The notes under the pieces: generated by a model | Database searches by the model: none | Told to the model about the DNA's origin: nothing | What the model saw: the letters and a program-made list of their open reading frames with translations, nothing else | Shown: positions 1 through 9,573 of the stretch, piece after piece | How positions within the stretch are numbered: position 1 is the first letter of the stretch | How the letters are laid out: every line of letters begins with the position of its first letter | Position numbers and translations under genes: made by a program | NCBI GenBank assembly: GCA_000969725.1 | Contig: JXSR01S017427.1 | Origin: Ophiothrix spiculata | Lineage: Eukaryota; Echinodermata; Ophiuroidea; Amphilepidida; Ophiotrichidae | DNA: 20,672 nucleotides | Direction: 5' to 3' (one strand)

Positions 1-1280
1 TAATATGTTGATTTATAATAGTCCACATAAGAAGAAGCCTACAAAATGTTAAAAATTGAAAACAATCGAATTATTCGAACATCATGAGCTATCATGAAAT
101 TATGAGGTTTCGGCGAAACATGCGTCAACTATTACGCTAATTTAAAGATTTTTAAAACAATTTTTAGCTGAAATTAGTAAATTTAACAGATTTTTTTTGC
201 GCGCTACGCGTATAACAAAACATCACATTATTTCCCTCAGCCCATTTTTGCTTCAAAAATGCCCTCCGATATTTCCTTTTTCCCCAGTTTGATTTATCCA
301 AGGTTAATTCTGATATCGCCCATTACTAAAACCAGACGCGCCGTGTTGAAACCCATGCCTATATAAATATGCTATTATAACAAACATAAATTATGGAAAC
401 AATATTAGAAGATTTTAGAAAAATGTATTCATATATTATTTCAAACGCTGTCAGAAAGAAAATAATAATGCATTGTCCAAACCCACGTTTTTCCACAGTT
501 TTCACCCCTTTATCGCGAGAAAATGATGTTTTGAGAAAATCGCAATTTTGTTTGTAAATTTCCCTTTATTTGTATTGAATTTTGGCTCCTTGAACGACTC
601 ATATCTCAAAAACTAAGTCACATTATGCCATGCAATTGAGTTAAACTGAAAGATATGATCAACATTAACCGAAAAACATGAAAAACTAAAAGTCGATTTT
701 TTTTTTTTTTTTTTTTAGCGAAAAATGCCGATTTTTCACCCAAAATTAGGTCGATGTCTTTGGAGCCAGTTTGTACCGTAAAATACAAGTCACACTGAAT
801 CTCTGTGCAAAAAATGGAAGATTTGTCATCCGTGTAACAAGATGGCCCCTATTTGTTGATAAGGGACCTAACTACAATTGGTGTTTTGGGAGAAGAAGAT
901 GGCCTGATTCAATTCTATGTGAACTGATTAATTAAGTTTGCTCAATGCAAATCTATTAATTAAAATTAAACATAACCCTATAAATTTCTTGGCGCACTTT
1001 ATGTAGAAAAGTCAATAACCGTTGGTTACCTTTAAAATCAAAACTACGTTGAATTTCCACTCATCATAGCTGAATCAATTAGACAAGCGCAATTACCGGT
1101 TTACCAAGGGAACTGATTGAGACACAATGTGGTATAATCATGAGATTTCATAATTATGAAGCAACAGCCTGAACATTTACAAATGTTACGCAAACTCAGA
1201 CAAAGTTCGTTATCATGTTTCTTTTCTGCGACTAGTCACTCAGAGCTTTTCAAAATTCATCAATTGGTATAAAGAATATT
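1..1280. other. AT-rich intronic stretch without recognisable features
   Basis: It holds a 20-T run (697..716) and short A/T-rich direct repeats. No paired termini, target duplications or coding frames were found. Confidence 0.5.
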
Positions 1281-1289
1281 GGTTCAGAT

Positions 1290-1845
1290 CCCGGTCCCCC
1301 AAGTCAATATAAAAAGTGGCAACCATGCGAGTTCTTCATTTTTTCTTAACCCCCCCTTTTCAAAGATTTTTCATTGATTTTACCCCCCTTTTTTGGCAAA
1401 AACTAGGACAAAATTAGCATAAAAATACCCCCTATTTCATGGTTTTCAAAGACAAGATTTTCAGACCCCCCTTTTCAAAGACTCTTTAAATTCAATATAT
1501 TAACATGATTAAGAACAAAACATGCATGTATACATTACTTTTATGATGTCTGTTGTACTACCAGATCTTGTTACATCTATCCTGTGGCTTTCCCACAGAA
1601 TTAAGGCAGAATTCCGTAGGTTAGCTACATGTAGTATGACGGGCCCAGAGGATGTAGACCGAGTCGGATTTACCAATTCTGTGAAATACCCTTTTTTAAA
1701 TTTCACGGAGATGGATGTTCAAAATACCCCTTTTTTATGATTTCGCGGTCCGCAATTACAGTGACAAATATACACCTATTCCGCGAAATTTAGAACGCAC
1801 ATGGTTACCACTTTTATGTTGACTTGGGGGACCGGGGTACGGCGG
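1290..1845. mobile_element. Inverted-repeat MITE with C-run interior
   Basis: The left arm begins CCCGGTCCCCCAAGTCAA (1290). The right arm reads the same on the minus strand from 1836, and similarity continues for about 45 bp on both sides (AGTGG.AACCATG). GGTTCAGAT stands at 1281..1289 and again at 1846..1854, which would be a 9-bp target duplication. The right copy lies nine bases beyond the symmetric end, so either that end gained bases or the 9-mer is coincidental. The interior is full of C5-C7 and T-runs and has no transposase. A Mutator-like origin would fit a 9-bp duplication, but the family is unproven. Confidence 0.65.
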
Positions 1846-1854
1846 GGTTCAGAT

Positions 1855-2412
1855 AGGCTAATTTTTATCATTCTAAGATTGTGCAACCATGAAACTCTGC
1901 CTGTTTCTACACAGGTATGCAGGTGCTAGCTGCCCCCAGGATTCATCTTCGTTTTGGACTACGATTTATTGCGCACCCCAGAGTACGCAATCCTGGCTAC
2001 ACACCTGAAAGGTTTTTAACCCGAATTCTGGGTTTGGACTAAAACATCCCATTTCAGGAACTACATACTAATAAATGAGACTGGGTGTGGCCAATTAAAC
2101 ATGTATCACTTTCAATCCTTCTATCTATGTTTGCCTCCCAGCTCACAACACCCTATCCCCTTCACCAATATCCTATCATTAGACAAAGTGCTAATTGATG
2201 ATTGATGATACTTAGGGCAAAATTAATGAGGCATTTGGACTAATTGCTTCTGAATTGTCTTAGCTAATGATACTAGACCAACCACTTCCCTGCTGCAGGT
2301 TGAGTAGTCTTGGTCAAAATCATGATCTTGTCCAATAACACTCTCTAACACTTTTAAATTAGTGAAAGTCGCTTTTGGATGTACATCAACATAGCAAGCC
2401 TTGTTCCCCTGG
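1855..2412. other. Intronic stretch between two transposons
   Basis: A weak imperfect palindrome lies around 1915..2010 (CAGGTGCTAGC...CCAGGATTC against CAATCCTGGCTACACACCTG). It may be a worn MITE, but no duplication flanks it. Nothing else is seen. Confidence 0.35.
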
Positions 2413-2418
2413 ACCAAA

Positions 2419-2932
2419 CGGGGTCCGCTCGCCAGTCTTTAGGCTTGCTAGTCCGACAACTCCCTAGTCTGAAGGCTCGCTAGTCCAAACACGTTATTCA
2501 ATTGGGGAAATATAACCTTGGAAAAAGGCTCGCTAGTCCGAAAAAACAACTCGCTAGTCCAAAGGTTCGCTAGTCTGAATATGAAAATAGGCTCGTCAGT
2601 CCGAATTTTAAAAACAGCTCGCTAGTCCGAATTTTAAAAACTACTTGTCAGTCCAAATTTAAAGAACAGCTCCCTAGTCTGTATTTCAAAATACATGTAG
2701 GCTCGCTAGGACTAAATTTTTAAGTAGACTCGCTAGTCCGAAATTTGAAAACAGCTCGCTATTCCAAATTTTGAAAAACTGTAATAGAAATATGAACATA
2801 TTTTTCCTATTCAGACTGACGAGCTGTTTTTAAAATTTGAACTAGCGAGTTGCACTTGATATTCAGACTAGTGAGCCTCCGGACTAGCGAGCTTTCGGAC
2901 TATAGAGTTGTCGGACTAGCGAGCTGTCCCCG
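2419..2932. mobile_element. Foldback transposon built of short GCTCGCTAGTCCGA units
   Basis: About 14 copies of a unit near GCTCGCTAGTCCGAA run in the left arm, many followed by ATTTTAAAAACA. About 6 copies run in reverse orientation in the right arm (from about 2813). The outer ends match as CGGGGTCCGCTCGCCAGTC and, reversed, CGGGGACAGCTCGCTAGTC. ACCAAA flanks both ends (2413..2418 and 2933..2938); one more base (GACCAAA) matches if the G at 2932 is counted as flank. Known parallel, from memory: sea-urchin TU elements have long inverted repeats made of roughly 15-bp tandem units. No coding capacity. Family assignment is by structure only. Confidence 0.75.
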
Positions 2933-2938
2933 ACCAAA

Positions 2939-4194
2939 TTAAACAATGCTCGCTCGATGTTTTGCCACAGCAAGTATAAATTCAGCTAGTACTACAGAGG
3001 GTAGTGAAAATTGTATAGGGCAATAAGAGAATCATGCCTTTATATAACTTCTTTGAGACAGACAAAGTTCCGATCAATTCTAGTTGAAGCACCAAATTTG
3101 GCACCGATCGTTTAAGCACTGATCTACATGTATACATGATACGGAACTTGTACCTAGAGTTCCACTAATACCATCTAGGGCCTATAGAGTGGTCATTATT
3201 ATCATTTTATCAAGAATAATACAATTGCATTTCTTATTCTAGAACTTGTTTGGGGGTTTTACAAGAAGCATCCCCCTAGAAAAATCTGAAAAATAACTTT
3301 TGTCCCCTACAGATTTTACTGTTACATGTAGCTATGATCACAAAATCGCTGCCATGGCAACGCCTGCTCATTGGCCTGACACAGTGATAATTGGAGGGTG
3401 CGAGAGCTCCTAGCATCAAATCCAGGGAGGGAAATGTTTTGTCCCTCCCCGCATCAAATTCCGGGGAGGGAAAAAAAACATTTTTAACATGTTTCCAAGG
3501 AGGAGTTTATAAATGAAGAGGTGCTTAAAAGTGTTAGGGTTAAACCTACAGATACAATTATTTTCAATTTTAACAAGGCTACGTAGTGTGAGAGAGAGAT
3601 GTGCTTTAGGAAACTTAACTTGCTATTTTTGGCTTTTATGTCATTGAAATGAATCTTGCATGCTATCCTGACTGCTCCTATGGGAACCAGTACTAAAACT
3701 AAAAGAATGCAACCATTTTTGTTAGAAAACATGCAGAACAAATTACTTCAATTGAGACTTAAAATATAAATATTTCCGTTGAAAAATGTAGAATATTCTT
3801 GTCAAAAGTTTGATTCACAGTAACAAATGAATTCTATTTTTTTCAGATGTTTGAAAATAACAGTCAAGAGCACATCAAATATTGAGAACATTTCATTACA
3901 TTCCTCTGAAAAAGTCAAGCAAAATGATATAGGTTTAGCATGTTTAACTTTTTTTTCAAAATATGATTTTTTACACATCTTTGGCATATTTTTAAAAATG
4001 TTTCAAACATCAAGAAAAAAATCAGAAACAAAAAAATTACATTGGCATTGGCCCAAAATCACACAAAATTTTTGGTCTAAAACCACTGTGGTCTAAAACT
4101 GACCTTGCCATCATGTTCAACATGTAAATCCAATTCTAGAATCAGAAATGAATCAACATTTCTGGAATGATTTAAAACTTTCTGAAAATGAGGG
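2939..4194. other. Intronic stretch without genes
   Basis: It contains an X-box-like site (listed separately), a GGGAGGGAAA...CCCTCCCC inverted pair near 3425..3475, and T/A-rich sequence after 3750. The open frames here are short, non-ATG or of low complexity. No splice-bounded exon is recognisable. Confidence 0.4.
3348..3361. promoter_or_regulatory. X-box-like RFX site GCTGCCATGGCAAC with nearby CCAAT
   Basis: Thirteen of fourteen bases agree with the palindromic X-box GTTGCCATGGCAAC recognised by RFX factors. ATTGG (inverted CCAAT) lies nine bases on, at 3371..3375. RFX plus NF-Y spacing of this sort is found in animal promoters and enhancers. No gene start is visible beside it, so any role would be as an intronic enhancer or alternative promoter. 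Confidence 0.3.
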
Positions 4195-4440
4195 GTTGAC
4201 ACCAGCGTCCGAAATAATGAGTTGGAGAGTGCATGCACTGGTGCATGTAGAGTACAATTTCTACCTGCACCAGACAAAACTTACATGCACCAAATTTTTT
4301 GAGGAATTTGAGAAATTGGTTGGAAGTGGGATTTTGATTTTTTACCTGTTGCAACCAGGGATTATAAACAAATTCTTGTTGCAACACATTCAGAATATCG
4401 CTTCGCCCGTGGTCTTTTCTTCCGGTCTTTTCTGCTACTA

Positions 4441-4617
4441 TTAATCATCATCCATCATCATGTTCATGATGTTGATAGTTTCATCCTTGATCTTATCCTC
4501 CGCTTGATCCTCCACTGGATTTTTTTCCTCGGCCTTCTCTAGCTCATCGCTAATCTCCTTCCTTTTGTCGATAAACTTCCATAGAAAAAGTAAGGATTTT
4601 TGCATTGACGGTGCCAT
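4441..4617 (-). CDS. Small open reading frame (58 aa) inside the hAT-type element; function unknown
   Basis: Not recognised. The frame begins MAPSMQKSLLFLWKFIDKRK, continues as a charged, helix-prone stretch (EISDELEKAEEKNPVEDQ) and ends NMMMDDD before TAA TAG. The ATG has A at -3 and G at +4, a good animal initiation context, with an in-frame TAA four codons upstream, so the frame is complete. The hydrophobic-then-acidic layout suggests a short coiled coil rather than a hAT transposase domain. About 170 bp upstream on the same strand lies TGACGTCA. It could be a captured host exon, a transposon-borne micropeptide or a chance frame. No splice sites are obvious. Confidence 0.3.
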   Translation of the reverse strand: MAPSMQKSLLFLWKFIDKRKEISDELEKAEEKNPVEDQAEDKIKDETINIMNMMMDDD

Positions 4618-4785
4618 AATTATTTACAATAACCAGTTTGATCAGTGTTTGATCAAAACTTTTCGGCAAATCAAAGGGCCGATTTGTTTACTTTTATTTT
4701 TCCTCGAGAGGGTATGACAATTGACGCATTTCTAATACCCCCATGTCGCCGCTGATTAGCCTGTTCAGAACATGTGACACGGCGA

Positions 4786-4793
4786 TGACGTCA
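4786..4793. promoter_or_regulatory. CRE palindrome TGACGTCA
   Basis: This is the perfect cyclic-AMP response element bound by CREB/ATF factors. It sits in the CpG-richer core of the hAT-type element, upstream of the 58-codon minus-strand frame. It may be a remnant of a captured promoter. Chance occurrence of an 8-mer is not negligible. Confidence 0.3.
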
Positions 4794-5197
4794 ATATCAA
4801 AACAAAAAGGTATTCCCTCCTTTTCGCTGAGTTCCGGTGACGTTTTTCGTAATCGGTATCGGTGAAACTCAATGGAGCAATTAGCGACATTCGGGACACA
4901 ATGGGAATCCCCTTTTGACGATGTCACTGAACATCGATTTCAGGTTGATTTGAGGCCGATTTTGACTGAATTTTTAAGTAGGAATGATTAAACTTTTCAC
5001 TTTAAATTTTATATATTTTTGAATATCACTTTATGTACACAAATTACGAGAAATGAGTTGTAATATTTCAGGTTTAAGGCTAACTTACAAATTACATGCA
5101 CCGTGTGCATGTAGTATAGAAAACTTACATGCACACAAAAATTTCTACATGCACGAGTGCATGTGTGCACCCGGTTATTTCGAACGCTGGTTGACAC

Positions 5198-5416
5198 ATA
5201 AGGCCCCCTAATCAAGAATTGGATCAAGTCTAGTCATTCATTCATTGCACCAAGTAATTCACAAAGCTTAGCCTCTGGCAAAATCTTATGCTTACATTGT
5301 GCATTGTCACAGGTTGTCTAGGCAATGTCAATGACTTCTCAAACATGTTTTAATTGACCAATTTAATAATCCTATATTACCTTGCTATACAACAGGATCA
5401 CTTCCTATAATCATGA
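5198..5416. other. Short intronic spacer between two transposons
   Basis: Ordinary AT-rich sequence. No frames, repeats or sites worth calling. Confidence 0.4.
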
Positions 5417-5419
5417 TAA

Positions 5420-5795
5420 GGCCTAAAAAAAAATTATGTTTGTTTGCCCTCCGCGACCGACCCTAAAATTGCCAAAAATTAGGGTCGCGATTTTAGTTTA
5501 TTTTTTTTTCTTCAAACATGTAAAATATGAAAACTCAATATTTTTGATGTAAAACGTAATATTTAGCAGTGTGAAGTCACATTTAGTAGTATAAAATGCA
5601 TATTTCCTCTAAATAATGACCCACAATTTTTGATTAAGCCCTGCATTGCTTGGTATTCATGATAAAATCCATGGAATGACATAATATGTGTAGAGTAAAA
5701 AAAAAAATTAAAAAAAAAAAAAGATTAACCGACCGACCGACCCAAAATTTTAATTTTTCCACTGGAGGGCAAACAAACAATATTTTTTTTTGGCC
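5420..5795. mobile_element. PIF/Harbinger-like MITE
   Basis: The ends are GGCCTAAAAAAAAATTATG (left) and, reversed, GGCCAAAAAAAAATATTG (right). Both continue into TTTGTTTGCCCTCC, giving arms of about 33 bp. TAA flanks both sides (5417..5419 and 5796..5798). A 3-bp TWA duplication with GG-starting ends is the Harbinger hallmark. Inside, a second pair of GACCGACC/AGGGTCG motifs and A-runs are seen, but no transposase or Myb-like frame. Confidence 0.82.
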
Positions 5796-5798
5796 TAA

Positions 5799-6295
5799 TG
5801 CAGGGGAGGGTGATTATTGGGGAAAATATACAAATCCATTTTCGGTTTATCAGAAAGGTACAGCACTACAAGACAAGAAATATTACATTTTTCAAATATT
5901 CCTTCCTACAAATGTACATGTACAATGTATAAATGTCCATGTGGTATTTATGTAGCTGAACTTGGCTTTTTGTCCTGTACTGTACATTTCTACAATGTAG
6001 ATCCAGACTGAAGTTGAAAATGGCATTGTTCACGTATTCATTGCACTATGCTAGTCTGATCATTAAAGTGTACATTTTATTTGTATTCAAAGGAAAAATT
6101 TCAATGAACATACATATTGTAGGCTAAAGCCTACATGTACAATGTACGTGTACAGAAGTACATTTTGTAATAGTTTATCTATGAAGTATGATGGTGCCAA
6201 TGACTTGAGATCAACATTGAGTGGGAACAAGAAATCAAGAGCATGGAAAATTGTTGAATCACACTTGAGATTTTTCCAGCTTTTCCCCTGGGTTC
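5799..6295. other. Intronic spacer with clustered TGTACATGTACA-type words
   Basis: Several overlapping GTACATGTAC/ACAATGTAC words lie between 5915 and 6160, for example ACATGTACAATGTAC at about 5924 and 6133. This is low-complexity enrichment of a kind common through the window. No coding evidence. Confidence 0.4.
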
Positions 6296-6297
6296 TG

Positions 6298-6551
6298 CAC
6301 TCTTAAAACACCAAGTCAAATTTGACGAGGTGTCGAGTAAAATATGACTTCACTAGAATCTAGTCAAATTGACTAGAATTTTGGTCAAATTCGACTTAAT
6401 TCTAGTTGACTAGATATTCTCGTCATATTGACTAGATTCTGTTCAAATTTGACTGACTAGACCATTCTAGTCAAAATTTTTGACTAGATTATCTAGTGAA
6501 GTCATATTTTACACGATTCTAGTCAAAAATGACTAGATACTTTTAAGAGTG
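6298..6551. mobile_element. CACTC-ended palindromic MITE built on CTAGTCAAA units
   Basis: The ends are perfect inverted copies CACTCTTAAAA, with TG outside each (6296..6297 and 6552..6553) as a possible 2-bp duplication. The interior is a lattice of TAGTCAAATTTGACTA-like palindromes, so much of the 254 bp can fold. No coding capacity. The superfamily is unknown. Confidence 0.7.
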
Positions 6552-6590
6552 TGGGTTTTTTTTATGTCAACAATTTCCACAATTAATTAA

Positions 6591-7118
6591 AGGGGCATTG
6601 TACAAAACTTTAAATTTTATTGAGTATGATTTACACTTCATATGTTAGAAAATAACAGTCAATTAATTAACAGATATCGGGAAAAATTTGATCAAAACCT
6701 TCAGAAAAGTCTAAAATTTGAATTTTATGTTGTCTGTTGATCTTGGGTATGAGGCTATTCTGTGATTTATTGATGCTATATATCAAGAAAGAAACCAAAA
6801 TTTGTTTTCTAAAACATTCCTTTCACATCATAGATTGCAGATAAATCAAAAGAAATTTGGAGTTTGCATTACATGTAGATCTCATGAAAAGGCCAATTTT
6901 AAATAAAAAACTACAATGTATAGAGGGCAGTGTTTATCGTTGTCGACAACGATAATTAAAAATAAAAGAATATCTAAATATTTTGATATATAGGGTTTGA
7001 ATTTGACAATGAAACTTTGCATGCTGTCATTATTATTGCCAATACTTCAAATGATGCAAAAATCTCAAAATGCTTGGGGAAAAGTTTGGGGATGATGCTG
7101 AACTTGTCCAATGCCCCT
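6591..7118. mobile_element. Kolobok-like MITE flanked by TTAA (copy 1)
   Basis: The ends are AGGGGCATTGTACAA (left) and, reversed, AGGGGCATTGGACAA (right), flanked by TTAA at 6587..6590 and 7119..7122. TTAA targets occur with piggyBac and Kolobok; AGGG-starting ends favour Kolobok. The 528-bp element has no transposase frame. It contains a perfect 22-bp palindrome at 6934..6955. Confidence 0.8.
6934..6955. repeat. Perfect 22-bp palindrome (TTATCGTTGTC and its mirror)
   Basis: The 11-mer TTATCGTTGTC is followed without a gap by its exact reverse complement, centred on GTCGAC. It lies near the middle of the Kolobok-like MITE and could form a cruciform or be a binding site. Confidence 0.8.
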
Positions 7119-7122
7119 TTAA

Positions 7123-8439
7123 TTTTGAAGTAGGCCTAATGTATACAAAATGTACATGTACTCCTATGATTCAACTTGCTAATTTACTAGTTATTTTAAA
7201 AATTCTTAATCAGTGATGTAAAATTTTAAGGAAAATATTTTCAGATAGAACAATCATTTTTCACAATTTTTTGTTCCAGGTGAAATAGCTTTCTCCTCAT
7301 TTTTTACCAAAACAAATTTAAAGAAGGTTTTTTTTTTTAAGTGAAAAGAAAGAACATCATGTCCTTCTTAATTTTTCAATTTAACTCTCATTCCCTCTTT
7401 CTGATATTGAAAATCAGCAAAAAATGAATCCCATTGACAAGATTCATCTCAGGAGTTCTTATAATTTCAAAGTCGCCATATACACATAGAATGTTCTTTC
7501 TGTGTATATTGCATTTCCCGATTCTAGTATTATAGCGACGGCAAATAAATTGATAGGGAAGGCGCAGGATCAAATCATAATGTGATAGAGGATGTAATAA
7601 ATGAGATTTGAGTACATTGCTGAAATGTGTCTTCATTTATCTTCAAGTCCAATTTATTGTTTGGTTAGCCAATAAAAGATCAGACTACAGGTTTTATCTT
7701 TAACTTAAGGAATTTTCTGAAACAAATTTCTTCTTCAATTTTTCCAAATCTTTTGGATCATATCTAGACTGATCATTGGAGACGAATGTTGCGGATATTC
7801 AGGATTTTTTTTACATGACACTTTTCAAGTTGTTTCCCTCAAAAGAAATTTTTCAAATTCAAGAAGTAGGCCTATTATACATGTACCACATTCAATGTTT
7901 TTTTAAGTAGGGGCCTATAGAGTGAATTTATGTGTCATTTAAAATTGATAAATGTTGTTTCATCCAAAAATTGTGTTGAAAGTACATACCAAATGTCTTA
8001 TATAAGCAATACAATGTACAATTTAGGAGTGAAATAAAATATTTTCCTTTCCTTCCATTCCAAAAGTTTGAAAACATAATTTTTTTCGTGTAAAATAAAA
8101 TTTATTCCCTTCCTTCCTTCCCAAAATGTTTAAAGCATATTACCGGAAACATAGACCTATACTTTATTTTACTGGGCCTAAGTTAAATCTTGTAGGTCTA
8201 ATTGGTGTTCAGTGTAGGAAACAGCATAGGAAACTTATTCAGAATTGAAAGGACACCAACAGTCTGGACAACAAGCAAAACAAAAGAGTCCCATTTCTTT
8301 AAAGAAATCAGAAAAATAATATTTTAAAAGACACTGTCATTGTCATAATTTGTATCAATACACTTGAAATCTGAAAAATATTTCTGAACACCACAAAATC
8401 TTTTTAAAAAGTCAAAGAGTCATACATGTACATGTGTCA
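7123..8439. other. Intronic stretch without genes
   Basis: It holds an imperfect hairpin at about 7478..7513 (ATATACACATAGAA / TTCTGTGTATAT) and a duplicated pyrimidine-rich segment (separate entry). The open frames are short, with no resemblance to known families. Confidence 0.4.
8029..8139. repeat. Imperfect tandem duplication of a TTCCTTCC-rich segment
   Basis: GTGAAATAAAAT...TTCCTTTCCTTCC...CAAAAGTTTG...CATAAT starting at 8029 is followed by a diverged second copy from about 8088 (GTGTAAAATAAAAT...TTCCCTTCCTTCC...CAAAATGTTT...CATAT). The period is about 58-59 bp. Confidence 0.6.
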
Positions 8440-8443
8440 TTAA

Positions 8444-8783
8444 AGGTGCAATTCATGATTTTGATGTGACAAAAACCTTGCCTCTTTTCTAGCTAAATAG
8501 AAAGAAGAGTACACTATAAATATATACTGAAAATTTCACTTGATTCCGATCATTCGTTTCAAAGTTACAAGCTTTTCAGCATTTTTGAAAATCCCCATAG
8601 GCTACTGTGTTGTACAATAATTAGAAAATGACACATTTTCTCACTTTTCTCAAAAATGCAAGCACATATGAAAGAATGGTTTGGGGATCGTAACATATAC
8701 CAGTTGAGGATTCTTATAAGCTAAAAAACTCAATTTTGATAGAGGTGACTTTGACTGTGAAAAGTGGATCATGAATTGCCCCT
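8444..8783. mobile_element. Kolobok-like MITE flanked by TTAA (copy 2)
   Basis: The ends are AGGTGCAATTCATGAT (left) and, reversed, AGGGGCAATTCATGAT (right), with TTAA on both sides (8440..8443 and 8784..8787). The AGGGGCA start is shared with the element at 6591, so the two belong to related families with different interiors. No coding capacity in 340 bp. Confidence 0.8.
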
Positions 8784-8787
8784 TTAA

Positions 8788-9573
8788 GTACTATGGTACA
8801 CATACATGTAGACCTTTAATGTACAGTAGTAGCAGGATGAGAAATCACTTCTGAGCTACAACTCCAAACTCAGATTGGAAAATACTTTTTAGATCAGAAC
8901 AAAAGAGACTATTTATTTACTTTCAGAAATTCAATGTCAACCATTTGCATTCATCCTGTCCATTGTTTGACCATGAAGTTAGACACAGTTACTGCACAAT
9001 GTGTTGGTTTAGGTTTGGTTTGTATGGGAAAGCCCAGAGGACACTCAGTCAGACAGAATTTACAATTGAATGTATTTAAAAGTTTAATCTGCTATGATTT
9101 AAAATTACCAGAAAATGGATCTTAAGTCAGATTTCTCCCCCTTCCACACATCCGCAACAAAGGCCTAAATAGAAAATCTACATTTGTGAAAAGCAAATTC
9201 TTCTTGTTTTTGATGACAGCACACCCACTTTCCATCACAAATGCATCTTGGTCTTTAGAGTACCTAAGATTTAAAAGGGGTAGGGTTCTGAACCTTTATA
9301 AATGTTTCTGTGTTCGGACCTTCCAAGTCCCTTTATTCCTTGAATGTAGTAAAATATCTTTTAATGTTTCTTTGCATTGTTTGCATATTTCATGACAGTT
9401 GAAATAATTATTATTATGGGCTGTATGTATACATATTCTGTTTCCTTGATACTTCAAGGGCCAAACTTACTGTAACTCTTGGTTTGGAACTTTTAATTCA
9501 GAAGTTTGGTTGATGAGCTACATTTATTGATCCGATGTGAAAAATGCCCCATCTTGAGGCACTACATACACTA
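8788..9573. other. Intronic stretch without genes
   Basis: A 63-codon frame at 8934..9125 and a 69-codon frame at 9186..9395 (plus strand) show no family features and lie antisense to the host gene, so they are not called. No repeat ends were found. Confidence 0.4.

Larger units (their letters stand above)
4203..5189. mobile_element. Non-autonomous hAT-type transposon
   Basis: The ends read CAGCGTCCGAAATAA (left) and, reversed, CAGCGTTCGAAATAA (right), fitting the hAT end pattern CAGNG. They are flanked by identical 8-bp copies GTTGACAC (4195..4202 and 5190..5197), with T at position 2 and A at position 7 as in the hAT target pattern nTnnnnAn. Subterminal copies of TGCATGTA/TACATGCA cluster within about 150 bp of both ends, as expected of transposase-binding repeats. 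At 987 bp it is too short for a transposase. Its centre holds a CpG-richer segment with a CRE palindrome and a 58-codon frame (separate entries), which may be captured host DNA. Confidence 0.88.

Noticed and set aside
1522-1740. A plus-strand 72-codon frame.
   Set aside because: It lies inside the C-run MITE, and both strands are open over the same region.
1915-2010. A possible worn MITE with CAGGTG.../...CACACCTG arms.
   Set aside because: Similarity is short and patchy, and no target duplication could be found.
2419-2932. The regularly spaced short repeats look a little like a CRISPR array.
   Set aside because: The units are imperfect, the spacing is irregular, the second half is inverted, the whole is flanked by a target duplication, and the host is an animal.
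3484-3741. A minus-strand 85-codon hydrophobic frame.
   Set aside because: T-rich sequence gives hydrophobic codons by composition; there is no signal or domain pattern and no splice boundary.
3827-4096. A possible exon after TTTTTTTCAG near 3846 (plus strand).
   Set aside because: The translation is low complexity, no donor follows, and it is antisense to the host gene.
4694-4927. A 77-codon minus-strand frame within the hAT element.
   Set aside because: It begins with GTG and no family was recognised. It may be part of the captured segment, but by itself it is unsupported.
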